This document shows positions 34,031 through 42,945 of a stretch of DNA of 64,000 nucleotides, piece after piece. The notes beneath the pieces are model-generated. The model ran no database searches. It was not told where the DNA came from and saw only the letters and a list, made by a program, of their open reading frames with translations. Position 1 is the first letter of the stretch. Each line of letters begins with the position of its first letter. The DNA is from an uncultured Campylobacter sp. (GTDB lineage Bacteria; Campylobacterota; Campylobacteria; Campylobacterales; Campylobacteraceae): positions 1-64,000 of the forward strand of contig NZ_CALJPC010000088.1 in assembly GCF_937981295.1 (NCBI RefSeq), given 5' to 3'. Position numbers and translations under genes: made by a program.

Positions 34031-34524
34031 AAAAGATCCAAAATTTAAATTGTCCCGCTCCGCCGCGATTGTTTAGCCGAATTGCGACGAGCGAGCAACC
34101 TCGTCTGTTCACAAGAGATTGCACCTCGAGCGCAAACCGACTAGCTCACCTACGCTCATCCTTGCTGTACCGGATAGCGCCGGCTCGCACTTAGCCCACT
34201 TGCGAGAGCCAAGCTTGCTTTAAGCGCCAAATTTACCAGAGTGCAAGTCGCGCGCCGTATGCGCCTGAGAGAAATTCCGCGCAGATACGAAACTGCGAAA
34301 TCTTACCACAGGTTTTAGAATTTTATCCTAAATCGCAAATTTTGCGGCGTCCGTTTCGCGCGCGAACGGCACAAAATTTTACGCTTATCGCGCAAAAGAG
34401 CGTCTGCCGATAGCGCGGAGGAGCCGGCTTTGCGAAGTAAAATTTTAATAGGCGCATGGCAGAACCGCAATCGAGCGTGAATATACAGCCTCAAAAGGCA
34501 CGGCTTAATTTCAGCTCAAATTCA
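34031..34524. other. Intergenic region upstream of ribD and the small membrane gene
   Basis: About 490 bp between divergent genes, GC-richer on the left half and AAATTT-bearing on the right. No gene, RNA or FMN riboswitch could be recognised by eye. It ends at the G8 promoter of the small membrane gene. Confidence 0.4.
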
Positions 34525-34538
34525 GGGGGGGGTATAAT
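34525..34538 (+). promoter_or_regulatory. G8 tract fused to a TATAAT -10 box (possible phase-variable promoter)
   Basis: Eight consecutive G (34525-34532) run straight into TATAAT (34533-34538), 28 bp before the ATG at 34566. Homopolymeric G tracts of this length are hypermutable in Campylobacter. Here a length change would alter the distance between the -10 and upstream contacts, not the reading frame. It is the only G run of this length I noticed in the window. Confidence 0.65.
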
Positions 34539-34565
34539 TACACGAATTTTCTTCAAAGGATTAAA

Positions 34566-34820
34566 ATGTCTGAACAACCGACCGTTCAACCCCAATCAAA
34601 CGTGCTTGGGATACTCTCCATAGTCTTTGCGATTTTAGGGATATTTTTTCTAGGGATCGTCTTTGTTCCGCTTGCGTTTTTGTGCGCGATCGCCGCGACC
34701 TATCAAGCCGTCAAAAAGCAAGCCTCGCTCGTAATAGCAATATTAGCGTGGATCCTTACGATCGTGGGGCTCATGACCTCGCCAGCGCTGCTAGCCACAA
34801 TCGGCATTTCCGCTTCGTAG
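34566..34820 (+). CDS. Small two-helix membrane protein, DUF4190-like
   Basis: 84 aa: hydrophilic start MSEQPTVQPQSN, then VLGILSIVFAILGIFFLGIVFVPLA region, a short polar turn (ATYQAVKKQ) and a second helix SLVIAILAWILTIVGL. The pattern resembles DUF4190-type proteins. Clear AAAGGATTAAA before the ATG. Function unknown; expression may vary through the G8 promoter. Confidence 0.7.
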   Translation: MSEQPTVQPQSNVLGILSIVFAILGIFFLGIVFVPLAFLCAIAATYQAVKKQASLVIAILAWILTIVGLMTSPALLATIGISAS

Positions 34821-35746
34821 TCGCAAACATTCGCGCCGCTTGGCCGGCAATCAAAATTTCGCTAAGCGGCGCGCAAATCTCTGCTCGTGGAATTGTAAAG
34901 TTAAATTTATCGATAAAAGTTAACCGCCTAAAATTCTGCGGCGAAATTTAACGCGGGAATTTGTATTAAAAATTATGGGCGGAATTTCGGCGCGAAATTT
35001 TACTGCAGCAAAACAGCGCGTAAATTTTAAATTTAGCCGCTTTCAGGCGCGAGATAAAATTCCAAAGCAACGCGCAAGCGTCGCGCAAAACTTATCATTT
35101 AGCGACGCAGCGTGAAATTTCAAAGCGCCGCCCGGTGGCGTGAAAATTATCTTTTATCGGCGCGATCTGAAATTTCAAAACAAACAAGCGCACCGGAATT
35201 TTAAAATTTTGCACCGCGCGCCATGAGAGATCAAGAGCGACCGGTAGCGGCAAATTTTAAAGAAATCTAAAAATTTAACGTACTCGCGTGCCCATGCGAC
35301 GCAACAAGGCGGTGCTGCAAATCATCACGCGCGAGCCACACGGTCTATTTTGCCAAATCTTCGCTCTATCCGCAGCTCGTGGGTTTATACCGCATGCCGA
35401 CAATCGCAAACCTAAGCCGCAAAAAGCTTGGCAACGGCGTTTCGCCGCGGTGCGCATTCGAACAATTGCAACGCGAAAATGCTTTCGTGCGATACGATCA
35501 AGCTCAATACTAAAGACTTGCGCGCGGCATGTGTTTTTGAAAGCCACACCGAATATCGCGCGCTAAATTAAAAAGCGAGGCGAGATGCCGCGAGCCGTGC
35601 ATCGCTTGCGATAGGAGTGATACTTAAAGCATGCAAGTAAAACAAATTCAAATTAGCCTCGCCGCTTTAGCTTAAAAATTTAAGTTCGCGCTTCTTAGGC
35701 GCCGCACCCCAAAGCCCTACATGCAAAATTTTAAAAATCTCCACCG
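34821..35746. repeat. Long gene-free region with RAATTY-bearing degenerate repeats
   Basis: About 925 bp. The left half repeats blocks of the form GAAATTTCAAAGC / GGAATTTTAAAATTTTGC joined to GCGC-rich spacers (for example near 35111, 35168 and 35199). A 92-codon frame at 35288-35566 has no ribosome site and a composition unlike the real genes, so I do not call it. No RNA gene seen. Confidence 0.5.
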
Positions 35747-36166
35747 CTACCACTGCACGTAGGTTCGCGCCTTTTTGATCTCGTCAAGTCGCACGCTTAC
35801 CTCGCCGCCGTCCGTGTGCAGCCTAAGCACGCCGCCTTCGCAGTCTAGCACCTCGCCGCTTAGCTTCTGCCCGTCCGTGCGGCTTAGGCGCACCAGCTCG
35901 CCCACAGAGTTTGCGAAATGCTGCGGTTTGCTTAGCTTGCGCTCAAGCCCAGGTGAGCCGACCTCCAGCGTCCATTCGCCCTCAAGCGGCGGCTCCACGT
36001 CAAAAATCGGCGAAAGCAGCCGTGATAGCCGCTCGCAGTCGTCTAGGCCCACGCCGCCCGCTTTCGTGATACTGATGCGATAGATCGTTTTGCCGTTTTC
36101 GCTCACCGTCTCCACGTCGTAAAGCTGCACGCCGCACTCGCGCGCCAAAGCCTCTAAATCAACCAT
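35747..36166 (-). CDS. rimP: Ribosome maturation factor
   Basis: 139 aa needed for 30S subunit maturation. Recognised by LYDVETVSENGKTIYRISI, DDCERLSRLLSPIFDVEPP and the strongly conserved YTLEVSSPGL-like segment, here WTLEVGSPGLERKLSK. The C-terminal SH3-like part (GEVLDCEGGVLRLHTDGG) follows. Its start overlaps the rbfA stop by 8 bases, giving translational coupling. The order rbfA-rimP after infB matches C. jejuni. Confidence 0.93.
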   Translation of the reverse strand: MVDLEALARECGVQLYDVETVSENGKTIYRISITKAGGVGLDDCERLSRLLSPIFDVEPPLEGEWTLEVGSPGLERKLSKPQHFANSVGELVRLSRTDGQKLSGEVLDCEGGVLRLHTDGGEVSVRLDEIKKARTYVQW

Positions 36167-36524
36167 TTTTGCGCAGCTCCTCCTCTATTTTGTCAAAAAG
36201 ATCGTCCATTTTGTTTTGATACTCCAAGCGGTCGTCAAATTTGAAGTGAAACGCGGGGCAGCGGTACCAGCCCTCCGCCTCGGCGCAGAAGTTTTGCAAA
36301 TATCTCGCCACGCGGCCGAGCTTTTCGAGCACAAATTCCTGCTCGCGCTCGTCGAAGGCGTTTTTATCCAGATACACAAACGCGTCGTAGCGCCCGCGCT
36401 TGCACTCCACGTCGGTCACGCACAGCCCGCGCAAAAGCTCGTCCTCAAGGCTCGCGAGCGCTTCGGGGATGAGCTGCTTTAGCACGCTTTGCGTGCGAAG
36501 TCTTCTGAGTTCGGTCGGATTCAT
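36159..36524 (-). CDS. rbfA: Ribosome-binding factor A
   Basis: 121 aa KH-type factor that binds the 16S 5' end during 30S maturation and cold adaptation. Visible features are the start MNPTELRRLRTQSVLKQLIPEAL, VTDVECKRGRYDAFVYL and the conserved PAFHFKFDDRLEYQNKMD. The AGGTAAAG upstream of ATG is a modest ribosome site. Normally it follows infB closely, but here 1.19 kb separate them. Confidence 0.93.
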   Translation of the reverse strand: MNPTELRRLRTQSVLKQLIPEALASLEDELLRGLCVTDVECKRGRYDAFVYLDKNAFDEREQEFVLEKLGRVARYLQNFCAEAEGWYRCPAFHFKFDDRLEYQNKMDDLFDKIEEELRKNG

Positions 36525-37717
36525 CTTTACCTCGCTATCTTAAATCGCCGCAGATTACGCGGCGATGGAATTTTATTTTGCGTCTTGCGATGACGGAATT
36601 TTATTGCTTTGTCGCAGCGGAGCATCCGTCTCGCGACGACAACGCAGAATTTTATCTCGCGTCTTTCAGCGACGAGAAATTTTATTTCGCTTGGGCATGA
36701 CGATGCGGAATTCTATTTCACTTCGGCGCGGCGGCAACGCAGAATTTTATCTCGCTTCGGAATGGCGAAATATCCGTCCTGCGGCGAAGCGGTTTGTTTA
36801 AATTTGACGCGGCTTGCGATGCGTCGGAGCATCCGTTTAAATTCTGAGCGGTTTGCTGCGCGCAGGTATTGCGGACAGCGACTGCGCCTTTTAGAATTTC
36901 GTCTTTAAATTTTAAAAAGTGCGAGCTCGGCTTTAAAATTTTGCTCTTAAATTCAGCCCGGTGCTCCACGCTTAAATTTCAAACGCAGATCGCGTAGAAT
37001 TTAATGGCTCGCGCACGGAAGCTTGTCGCGTAATTACGCCGCTACCGCAGAAATATTTACGCACTGAGGCTCAATGCTATTCTGCGCCATGCTCTGCTCG
37101 CCACGGCGCTATATTGCTGCCGCACTGCCCGTCTTGGCGCCGCAATAATACAGCGCGCGGCGACACCCTCTTTGCGCCACGCTCGCTTACTGCGTCGCTT
37201 TTGCGATATCCGCGCTGCCGTCTTTTGGCAGCGCCGCGATGGCACCACGCGCCGTTTCGGTCTTATTTTGCGCCGCTTACACAGCGCCGTCCTCCGCGCT
37301 GCTGTTTTGCCGCACACTGCGCCGCTTCGAAATTTATCTTAAATTTTAAAAACGCTTCGATGCTGCGCGAAATCTAAATTTTGCCGCTTTAAAATTTCAA
37401 CTTTGCGATTAAATTTAAAATTTAAGTCGCGCGGAAAATTCGTAACCTGTAAGCAGCGTAAATTTAAAATTTGATCGCAAAGTCGCGCCGTAAAAAAATC
37501 CAAACATTAAAATTTTAAAACTAGCGCTACGCGGCAGAGCCTCGCGCAGAAACCGACAAAATTTAAAGCCTTGCCCGCACGCTACGCTGCTAAATTTAAA
37601 AGGCGAAATTTCACGCTCAAATTCTGCGAGCATAAAATTTCAAAGCGCGATCAAGGCTTAAAATTTAGCCGCAAGCCGTGCAAACGAAGCGAATGCCCGC
37701 GCGGAATTCCGCGAGCA
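36525..37717. repeat. 1.2-kb repeat-filled gap splitting infB from rbfA
   Basis: No supportable gene. From about 36564 to 36775 a block GGAATTTTATCTCGCTTC followed by GCGACGACGC-like sequence recurs at intervals of about 30 bp (starts near 36567, 36595, 36648, 36679, 36710 and 36744), with one longer interval. From 37040 to 37330 the texture changes to GC-rich GCGCCGC/GCCACGC words. From 37330 to 37717 AAATTTTAAAATTT motifs return. The gap interrupts a conserved translation-factor operon. Confidence 0.65.
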
Positions 37718-40426
37718 TTAATCAATCGTAGCCTGCTCCTCTTTTTGCTTGTAGCTTTCGATAAAATCGCCCACGCGCATATCGTCGTAGCCCTCGATGC
37801 CTACGCCGCACTCGAAGCCTTTGGCGACTTCCTTGGCGTCGTCTTTGAAGCGCTTGAGCGAGCTGACGTTGCCCTCGAAAACGATGACGCCCTCTCTGAT
37901 GACGCGGATCTTCGCGCCGCGAGCGATGAGCCCGTCGGTAACCATACAGCCCGCGATCTGCCCGATCTTAGGCACGTTGATGACCTGCCTGATCTCGGCT
38001 TGGCCCAAGGCCTCCTCGCTGATGATCGGGCTCATAAGACCGCCCAAAAGCGCCTTGATATCATCGATTAGATTGTAGATGACGTTGTAGGTCTTAATCT
38101 GCGCGCCGCGCTCCTTGGCAAGCTCTTTGATCTCGCCCGTAGGACGGACGTTGAAGCCCAAGATCACGCAGTTTTCGCTGGCGCTTGCTAAGGCGATGTC
38201 GTTTTGCGTGATACCGCCGATGCCGCTGTGGATGATATCGACCTTAACTTCGTCGTTGCGAAGCTTCTCAAGGCTTGCTTTGATAGCTTCCAACGAGCCC
38301 GCGACGTCGGCCTTGACGATCACGGGTAGGCTTTTTAGCGAGCCTTCGGCGATCTTGGCGCTTAGCTCGTCGATGGTGACCTTGGTCGATTTGCTAAGCT
38401 CTTTTTGGCGCTGATGCTCGTAAATTTTACTTGCATACTCGCGCGCTTCCTTATCGCTTGAAACGCCAATTAGTGTCTCGCCGGCGCCCGGAACCTCGCT
38501 AAGGCCTATGATAACGCCGCATTCGCCCGGTAAAATTTGCTTTAGCGCCCTGCCCTTATCGTCGCTAAGCGCACGCACCTTGCCGTATGCGATACCAGCT
38601 ACGACGGTGTCTCCGACGTGTAGAGTGCCGTTTTGCACGATGACAGTAGCAACCGCGCCGCGCCCCTTTTGAAGGGAGCTTTCGATGATGGTTGCCTTAG
38701 CTTGCTTGCTAGGATCTGCTTTGAGCTCCAAAAGATCGGCCTGCAAAAGCACGATCTCTAATAAATTTTCAATTCCCTCGCCCGTCTTTGCGGAGATCGG
38801 CACGAACTCGTAGCTACCGCCCCACTCGGTAGGCATTATATCAAGCTCTGCAAGCCCAGTTTTTACGAGATCGGGATTAGCATTAGGCTTGTCCATTTTA
38901 TTTATCGCGATGATGATCGGAACGTTTGCGGCCTTGGCGTGCGCTATAGCCTCCTTGGTCTGAGGCTTGACGCCGTCGTCTGCGGCCACTACGATGATTA
39001 CGATATCGGTGACCTCGGCTCCGCGCGCGCGCATCGAAGTAAAGGCCTCGTGGCCCGGAGTGTCTATGAAGGTGATCTTCCTGCCGTTTTTCTCGACCAT
39101 ATACGCGCCTACGTGCTGCGTGATGCCGCCCGCTTCACCGCTTGCTACGCGAGAGTTTCGAATGTAATCGAGCAGGCTCGTTTTGCCGTGATCAACGTGT
39201 CCCATTATGGTAATGACAGGCGCTCTAGCGATTAAATTTTCTTCGCCTTCGCTATCCTCGTAAGCTTTGATGTAATCAAACTCCTGCGCCTCATCGATGA
39301 TATTTACCTCAATGCCAAATTCGCTTGCTAAAATTTCTATCGCGTCCTCGTCCAAAAAGTCGTTTTTCGTCGTCATCATCCCGAGCGCAAATAACTTGCC
39401 GATGATCTCGCTAGGCTGCTTTTTGATCTTATCGGCGAACTCATAGACGCGGATCTCTTTTGGGATATTTACAGAGCTTACGATTTCGCTACCCTGCTCG
39501 CGAGGGGCTTTTTTATGCTTTTTGCGACCGCCGCGACTTATGCTGCCTTCGCTACTAAAAATTTGATTCTGCGAGGCGCGATAAATATTAGGTTGGTTTT
39601 TACTTTTGGTGCGGTTTTCGGTTTGGATCGGTTTGACGGTGAAATCGGGCATTACCACGACGTCTTCGTCCTCGATGACGATATCCGCCATCTCGTGATC
39701 AGGAATGATGTCGATTTTAAGGGCATCCTCTTTTTTGGCAGCGGGAGCTTTTTTCTTTTCGATCTTTTTCTTTTTCAAATTTAGTTCAGCGTTTGAGAAG
39801 ATCGCCTCTAGGCTCGCACTTATCTTTTCGCGCCTAGGCTCGGTTCTATCTTGTGCCGCCGGGGCTTGAACTTCCTTTTTCTTTTTTACGATGACTAAGC
39901 CGCGGCGCTTTTGCAAGCTCTCGCTAGCGATACTATCGCCGCTGTTTATCTGCACCGGCGCAGGCTTTGAGGCGGCGTTTTGCTTCTCCTCTTTATCCTG
40001 CGGGGCGGAGAAAATTTCTTCTTTTTGATTTTGAGATTTTTCGGTTTTTACCTCGGGCTCTTGCGTACGCGCTTTTTCGTTGCTAGGCTCTTTGGCGATC
40101 TGCGAGGACTCTTTGGATTCGGAAGCTTTTAAGCTTTCCGCCTTTTTAGGGCTCTCTTTTTTAGCGGTTTTTTTAGTTTCGCTCTGTTTTTTAGCGGGCT
40201 TATTCTCGTCCTCTTGCGCTTTTTCGGAACTTTTCTTCGCGGGCTTTGACTTTTTCCCCGGCAAAATTCCCGTCTGGATATAATCGTAAATAGCGGCAGC
40301 TTCCTCTTCGCTTACTTTATTCGACGCGGTTTTTACCTTTTTAAAGCCCATCTCCTGCGCTTTTTCGATTATCTCTTTGCTTGCGTATCCAAGCTCGTCC
40401 GCGATATCTTTAATCAGAACACCCAT
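37718..40426 (-). CDS. infB: Translation initiation factor IF-2
   Basis: 902 aa GTPase that places fMet-tRNA on the 30S subunit. The N-terminal 50 residues form the IF2_N domain (VLIKDIADELGYASKEII). A long Lys/Glu/Ala-rich region (about 55-330) follows. The G domain starts near 400 with GHVDHGKTSLLD, then DTPGHEAFTSMRARG and NKMDKP; domains II-IV complete it. The low-complexity N-terminal section is common in IF-2. It starts within the end of the ylxR gene (17-base overlap). Confidence 0.97.
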   Translation of the reverse strand: MGVLIKDIADELGYASKEIIEKAQEMGFKKVKTASNKVSEEEAAAIYDYIQTGILPGKKSKPAKKSSEKAQEDENKPAKKQSETKKTAKKESPKKAESLKASESKESSQIAKEPSNEKARTQEPEVKTEKSQNQKEEIFSAPQDKEEKQNAASKPAPVQINSGDSIASESLQKRRGLVIVKKKKEVQAPAAQDRTEPRREKISASLEAIFSNAELNLKKKKIEKKKAPAAKKEDALKIDIIPDHEMADIVIEDEDVVVMPDFTVKPIQTENRTKSKNQPNIYRASQNQIFSSEGSISRGGRKKHKKAPREQGSEIVSSVNIPKEIRVYEFADKIKKQPSEIIGKLFALGMMTTKNDFLDEDAIEILASEFGIEVNIIDEAQEFDYIKAYEDSEGEENLIARAPVITIMGHVDHGKTSLLDYIRNSRVASGEAGGITQHVGAYMVEKNGRKITFIDTPGHEAFTSMRARGAEVTDIVIIVVAADDGVKPQTKEAIAHAKAANVPIIIAINKMDKPNANPDLVKTGLAELDIMPTEWGGSYEFVPISAKTGEGIENLLEIVLLQADLLELKADPSKQAKATIIESSLQKGRGAVATVIVQNGTLHVGDTVVAGIAYGKVRALSDDKGRALKQILPGECGVIIGLSEVPGAGETLIGVSSDKEAREYASKIYEHQRQKELSKSTKVTIDELSAKIAEGSLKSLPVIVKADVAGSLEAIKASLEKLRNDEVKVDIIHSGIGGITQNDIALASASENCVILGFNVRPTGEIKELAKERGAQIKTYNVIYNLIDDIKALLGGLMSPIISEEALGQAEIRQVINVPKIGQIAGCMVTDGLIARGAKIRVIREGVIVFEGNVSSLKRFKDDAKEVAKGFECGVGIEGYDDMRVGDFIESYKQKEEQATID

Positions 40427-40637
40427 TTAAAACCCTCTCCTTGATATGTCCCAAATCTGCGCTAGACGCAAATTTAGATAGATATTTTGAAATTTTCTCT
40501 TTTTGATTTATGCAACCGTCGCAAATATAAAATTGTCTGTTTGAGCTTATATTTTTAAAATTTTGCAAAAAGGCGTGGAGTTCGCGCTTGGCGAAGCGCC
40601 CCTTGCAAATAACGCACATCCTAATCGGTTCGCTCAT
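40410..40637 (-). CDS. YlxR-like (DUF448) protein
   Basis: 75 aa: MSEPIRMCVICKGRF and CDGCINQKEKISKYL carry the CxxC pairs of the YlxR/DUF448 family, small nucleic-acid-associated proteins encoded before infB in many bacteria. Role in RNase P or ribosome function is known only for distant members. Overlaps infB by 17 bases and follows thrB by 21. Confidence 0.85.
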   Translation of the reverse strand: MSEPIRMCVICKGRFAKRELHAFLQNFKNISSNRQFYICDGCINQKEKISKYLSKFASSADLGHIKERVLNGCSD

Positions 40638-40658
40638 GCGATTATATCTTTATTTTTC

Positions 40659-41540
40659 TTAGTCAATATTAAAGCCGCCGTTGTCGATATCTAAAATTTC
40701 GACGCGGAAGTTTTGAAAATTTTCGCTAAGGCAGGCTTTAAGCTTTGCGGCGTCGGATCTGTAGGCTAAATTTAAAAAGCTTGAGCCGCTACCGGAGAGC
40801 GAGCTCATAAGCGCGCCGTTATCATAGGCGATCTCGCGCACCTTAAAAAGCTGCGGAAGCACGCCCATGCGCATCTGCTCGTGCATCTTATCGATACAGG
40901 CATAGCGCAAGCTGTCGTAGTCGCGTCGCATAAAGCAAGCACTCAGAAACGCCGCGTGCGAGAGGTTGCTAACGCAATCTTTGATCGAAAAGCTCTTAGG
41001 CAGCTTGCCGCGAGATTCGTTCGTAGGCATCGGCGTATCGGGAATGACAACGACCGCTTGCAGATCTTGCGAAATTTCGCATTTTTGCGTGCGAACCGTC
41101 TTGCCGTCCACGACGCTGCTGACAAAGCCGCCGAGCGTTGCGGGCGCGATATTATCCGGGTGGTTTTCATATTCCAGCGCCGTGTTTAAAATTTTAGCGC
41201 GATCGATCTCAAAACCGCAAATTTTATAAGCGCTTGCGATAGCGCCTACGATCACGGCCGAGCTACTGCCTAGCCCGCGCGAAAACGGGATGTTATTGTG
41301 AAAGGCAAATTTAAAATTTGCCTCTTGCCCGCCGCCTAGTTTTCTGTAAATTTCATTGAAAATGTTCAAAAAAGCGTTGCCCTTCTTAAGCCACGCTCTG
41401 TCGCTGCCCTCGCCGCTAAGCGATACGCAAAAAAACTTCTGCTCGGTAATCTCTACTTCGTTAAATAGCCCTAGGCTAAGGCCGAGCGCGTCGAAACCGG
41501 GGCCTAAATTTGCGCTCGTCGCAGGAATTCTTATAATCAA
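40659..41540 (-). CDS. thrB: Homoserine kinase
   Basis: GHMP kinase, 293 aa, that phosphorylates homoserine for threonine synthesis. MIIRIPATSANLGPGFDALGLSL is the N-terminal signature. FSRGLGSSSAVIVGAIA is the ATP-binding glycine-serine loop, and SLSGSGSSFLNL is the C-terminal motif 3. AGGAGAGAGC upstream of ATG. It is 8 bp behind tsaB in the lpxC-tsaB-thrB-ylxR-infB run. Confidence 0.96.
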   Translation of the reverse strand: MIIRIPATSANLGPGFDALGLSLGLFNEVEITEQKFFCVSLSGEGSDRAWLKKGNAFLNIFNEIYRKLGGGQEANFKFAFHNNIPFSRGLGSSSAVIVGAIASAYKICGFEIDRAKILNTALEYENHPDNIAPATLGGFVSSVVDGKTVRTQKCEISQDLQAVVVIPDTPMPTNESRGKLPKSFSIKDCVSNLSHAAFLSACFMRRDYDSLRYACIDKMHEQMRMGVLPQLFKVREIAYDNGALMSSLSGSGSSFLNLAYRSDAAKLKACLSENFQNFRVEILDIDNGGFNID

Positions 41541-41548
41541 GCTCTCTC

Positions 41549-41956
41549 CTAAACCGCTTCTATGATGTAATTTGGAAGTATATCATCGCTTTTATTTAAA
41601 ACCGATAAATCCTGCGGCAAAGATAGCGGGGCGGGGGTGCATTTTTTCATTTTGATTTCGCCGCGATCGTAAACGTAGCTGAAGTTTTTATTCGCCCTGA
41701 TCGGCCCGAAGCCGCTTAGCTCAAAGCCGCTGATCGCGTACAGCGGCACATCAAGGGCGATGCTAAGCGTGCGCAAAATCACGTAACTTACCTTCATGCC
41801 CATAAAGCTGCCGGGAGTATTTGCGTAGATGAGCTCTTTGATTTTATAAGTTTTTAGAATTTCGCTAAATTTAGCAATCAGAAATTTATCGGCTTTTTCG
41901 CCTTCAGCGCTTGAAAATTCCGCTATCTTAGCGCCGTTTTCATACACGCCGAGCAA
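41549..41956 (-). CDS. tsaB: TsaB-like protein (t6A tRNA modification), start uncertain
   Basis: 135 aa from the TTG at 41956. ELIYANTPGSFMGMKVSYVILRTLSIALDVPLYAISGFEL corresponds to the conserved TsaB core (GPGSFTGxRxG and following helix). TsaB scaffolds the TsaBDE complex that makes threonylcarbamoyladenosine. The first strand is missing from this start. In frame upstream, after the lpxC stop, the codons read E-I-L-I-A-A-L-S-A-P-C, a good first strand. An ATT at 41986 with AGAGG five bases upstream may be the true start (145 aa). Diverged from the E. coli type, as in other Campylobacter. Confidence 0.75.
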   Translation of the reverse strand: MLGVYENGAKIAEFSSAEGEKADKFLIAKFSEILKTYKIKELIYANTPGSFMGMKVSYVILRTLSIALDVPLYAISGFELSGFGPIRANKNFSYVYDRGEIKMKKCTPAPLSLPQDLSVLNKSDDILPNYIIEAV

Positions 41957-42010
41957 GCATGGAGCGCTAAGAGCAGCGATTAGAATTTCAACCTCTTTGA
42001 TTTTGCAGCC

Positions 42011-42895
42011 TTAAGCAAAGACTTTTTGATATTCGCGCACAACCTCGGCGGTAAGATCTACAAGCTCGAAATTTTTAGCGTCAGCTAGAACTGCCAAAGT
42101 TAGTTTATGATTTAGATCGTGGCTTCCCGCAAACGCTGTATAATCGCCCAAAATCGGAGCGCCCACCAGCGCAAGATCGCCGATTGCATCTAAAATTTTA
42201 TGACGGACGAACTCGTTTTCAAAACGCAAGCCCTCTGGATTTAAAATTTTATTCTCATCGATTACGACGGCGTTTTCTAAGCTGCCGCCTAGAGCTAACC
42301 CCATTGAGCGTAGCGCCTGCACGTCTTTCAAAAACCCAAACGTACGCGCTCGCGAAATTTCTTTAAGATAGGCTTTTTTGCTAAATTCAAAAACGTAGTG
42401 CTGAGTGCCGATGAGCGGATGGCTAAATTTAATCGTATAATCAAATTTCGGGCTCTTGCTCGGGCTTAGCCGTACAAGCTTATCTCCCTCGCGAATCTCC
42501 ACGGCACGCTTGATGATGAGAGCTTTTTTATTTGCGTCGAGCTCTCTTACGCCCGCTTCGTCCAAAAGCATACAAAAGCTCGCCGAACTTCCGTCCATTA
42601 CAGGAATTTCATTAGCATCGACGATGATACGGATATTATCGATACCATAGGCATTAATGGCGCTCATTAGATGCTCTATTGTTGATATATAGCCCTTCTC
42701 ATTTCCTACGACGGTCGCCATTTGCGTATTTATGACGTTTTTCGGCTCGGCTTTAAAACTAACGCCAAGATCACTTCTATAAAATACGATTCCACTGCCC
42801 GCCTCTAAAGGCTCTAACGTAAGTCTGATAGGCTCACCTTTGTGCAGCCCGATGCCGACGTTATGGACTTTCTTAGCTATCGTTGTCTGTCTCAT
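42011..42895 (-). CDS. lpxC: UDP-3-O-acyl-N-acetylglucosamine deacetylase
   Basis: Zinc amidase committing lipid A synthesis, 294 aa from the ATG at 42895 (GAGGA five bases upstream; gives the canonical MRQTTIAKKVHNVGIGLHKG). Zinc ligands are in STIEHLMSA and FVRHKILDAIGDLALVG, and FSHPLIGTQHYVFE is typical. An in-frame ATG at 42925 would overlap the -10 box. Followed by tsaB and thrB. Confidence 0.97.
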   Translation of the reverse strand: MRQTTIAKKVHNVGIGLHKGEPIRLTLEPLEAGSGIVFYRSDLGVSFKAEPKNVINTQMATVVGNEKGYISTIEHLMSAINAYGIDNIRIIVDANEIPVMDGSSASFCMLLDEAGVRELDANKKALIIKRAVEIREGDKLVRLSPSKSPKFDYTIKFSHPLIGTQHYVFEFSKKAYLKEISRARTFGFLKDVQALRSMGLALGGSLENAVVIDENKILNPEGLRFENEFVRHKILDAIGDLALVGAPILGDYTAFAGSHDLNHKLTLAVLADAKNFELVDLTAEVVREYQKVFA

Positions 42896-42923
42896 TTCTA
42901 TCCTCGTTTTCATTAACCCGCGC

Positions 42924-42929
42924 ATTATA
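42924..42929 (-). promoter_or_regulatory. -10 element of the lpxC promoter
   Basis: TATAAT on the minus strand in the short gap after the M23 peptidase gene, 29-34 bp before the lpxC ATG at 42895. It lets lpxC-tsaB-thrB-ylxR-infB be transcribed apart from the peptidase. Confidence 0.5.
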
Positions 42930-42945
42930 GCGAAAATTTTAAAAT

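Noticed and set aside
34031..34565. FMN riboswitch or tRNA near ribD
   Set aside because: No conserved RFN core or cloverleaf with a GTTCRANNC loop could be identified.
35288..35566. 92-codon open frame in the rimP-side gap
   Set aside because: No ribosome site, Arg/Ala/Lys-rich composition without predicted structure, and located in repeat-like sequence.
36565..36801. Possible CRISPR array between rbfA and infB
   Set aside because: The repeats of about 30 bp are contiguous and degenerate, with no unique spacers of constant length and no cas genes, so this is a degenerate tandem repeat.
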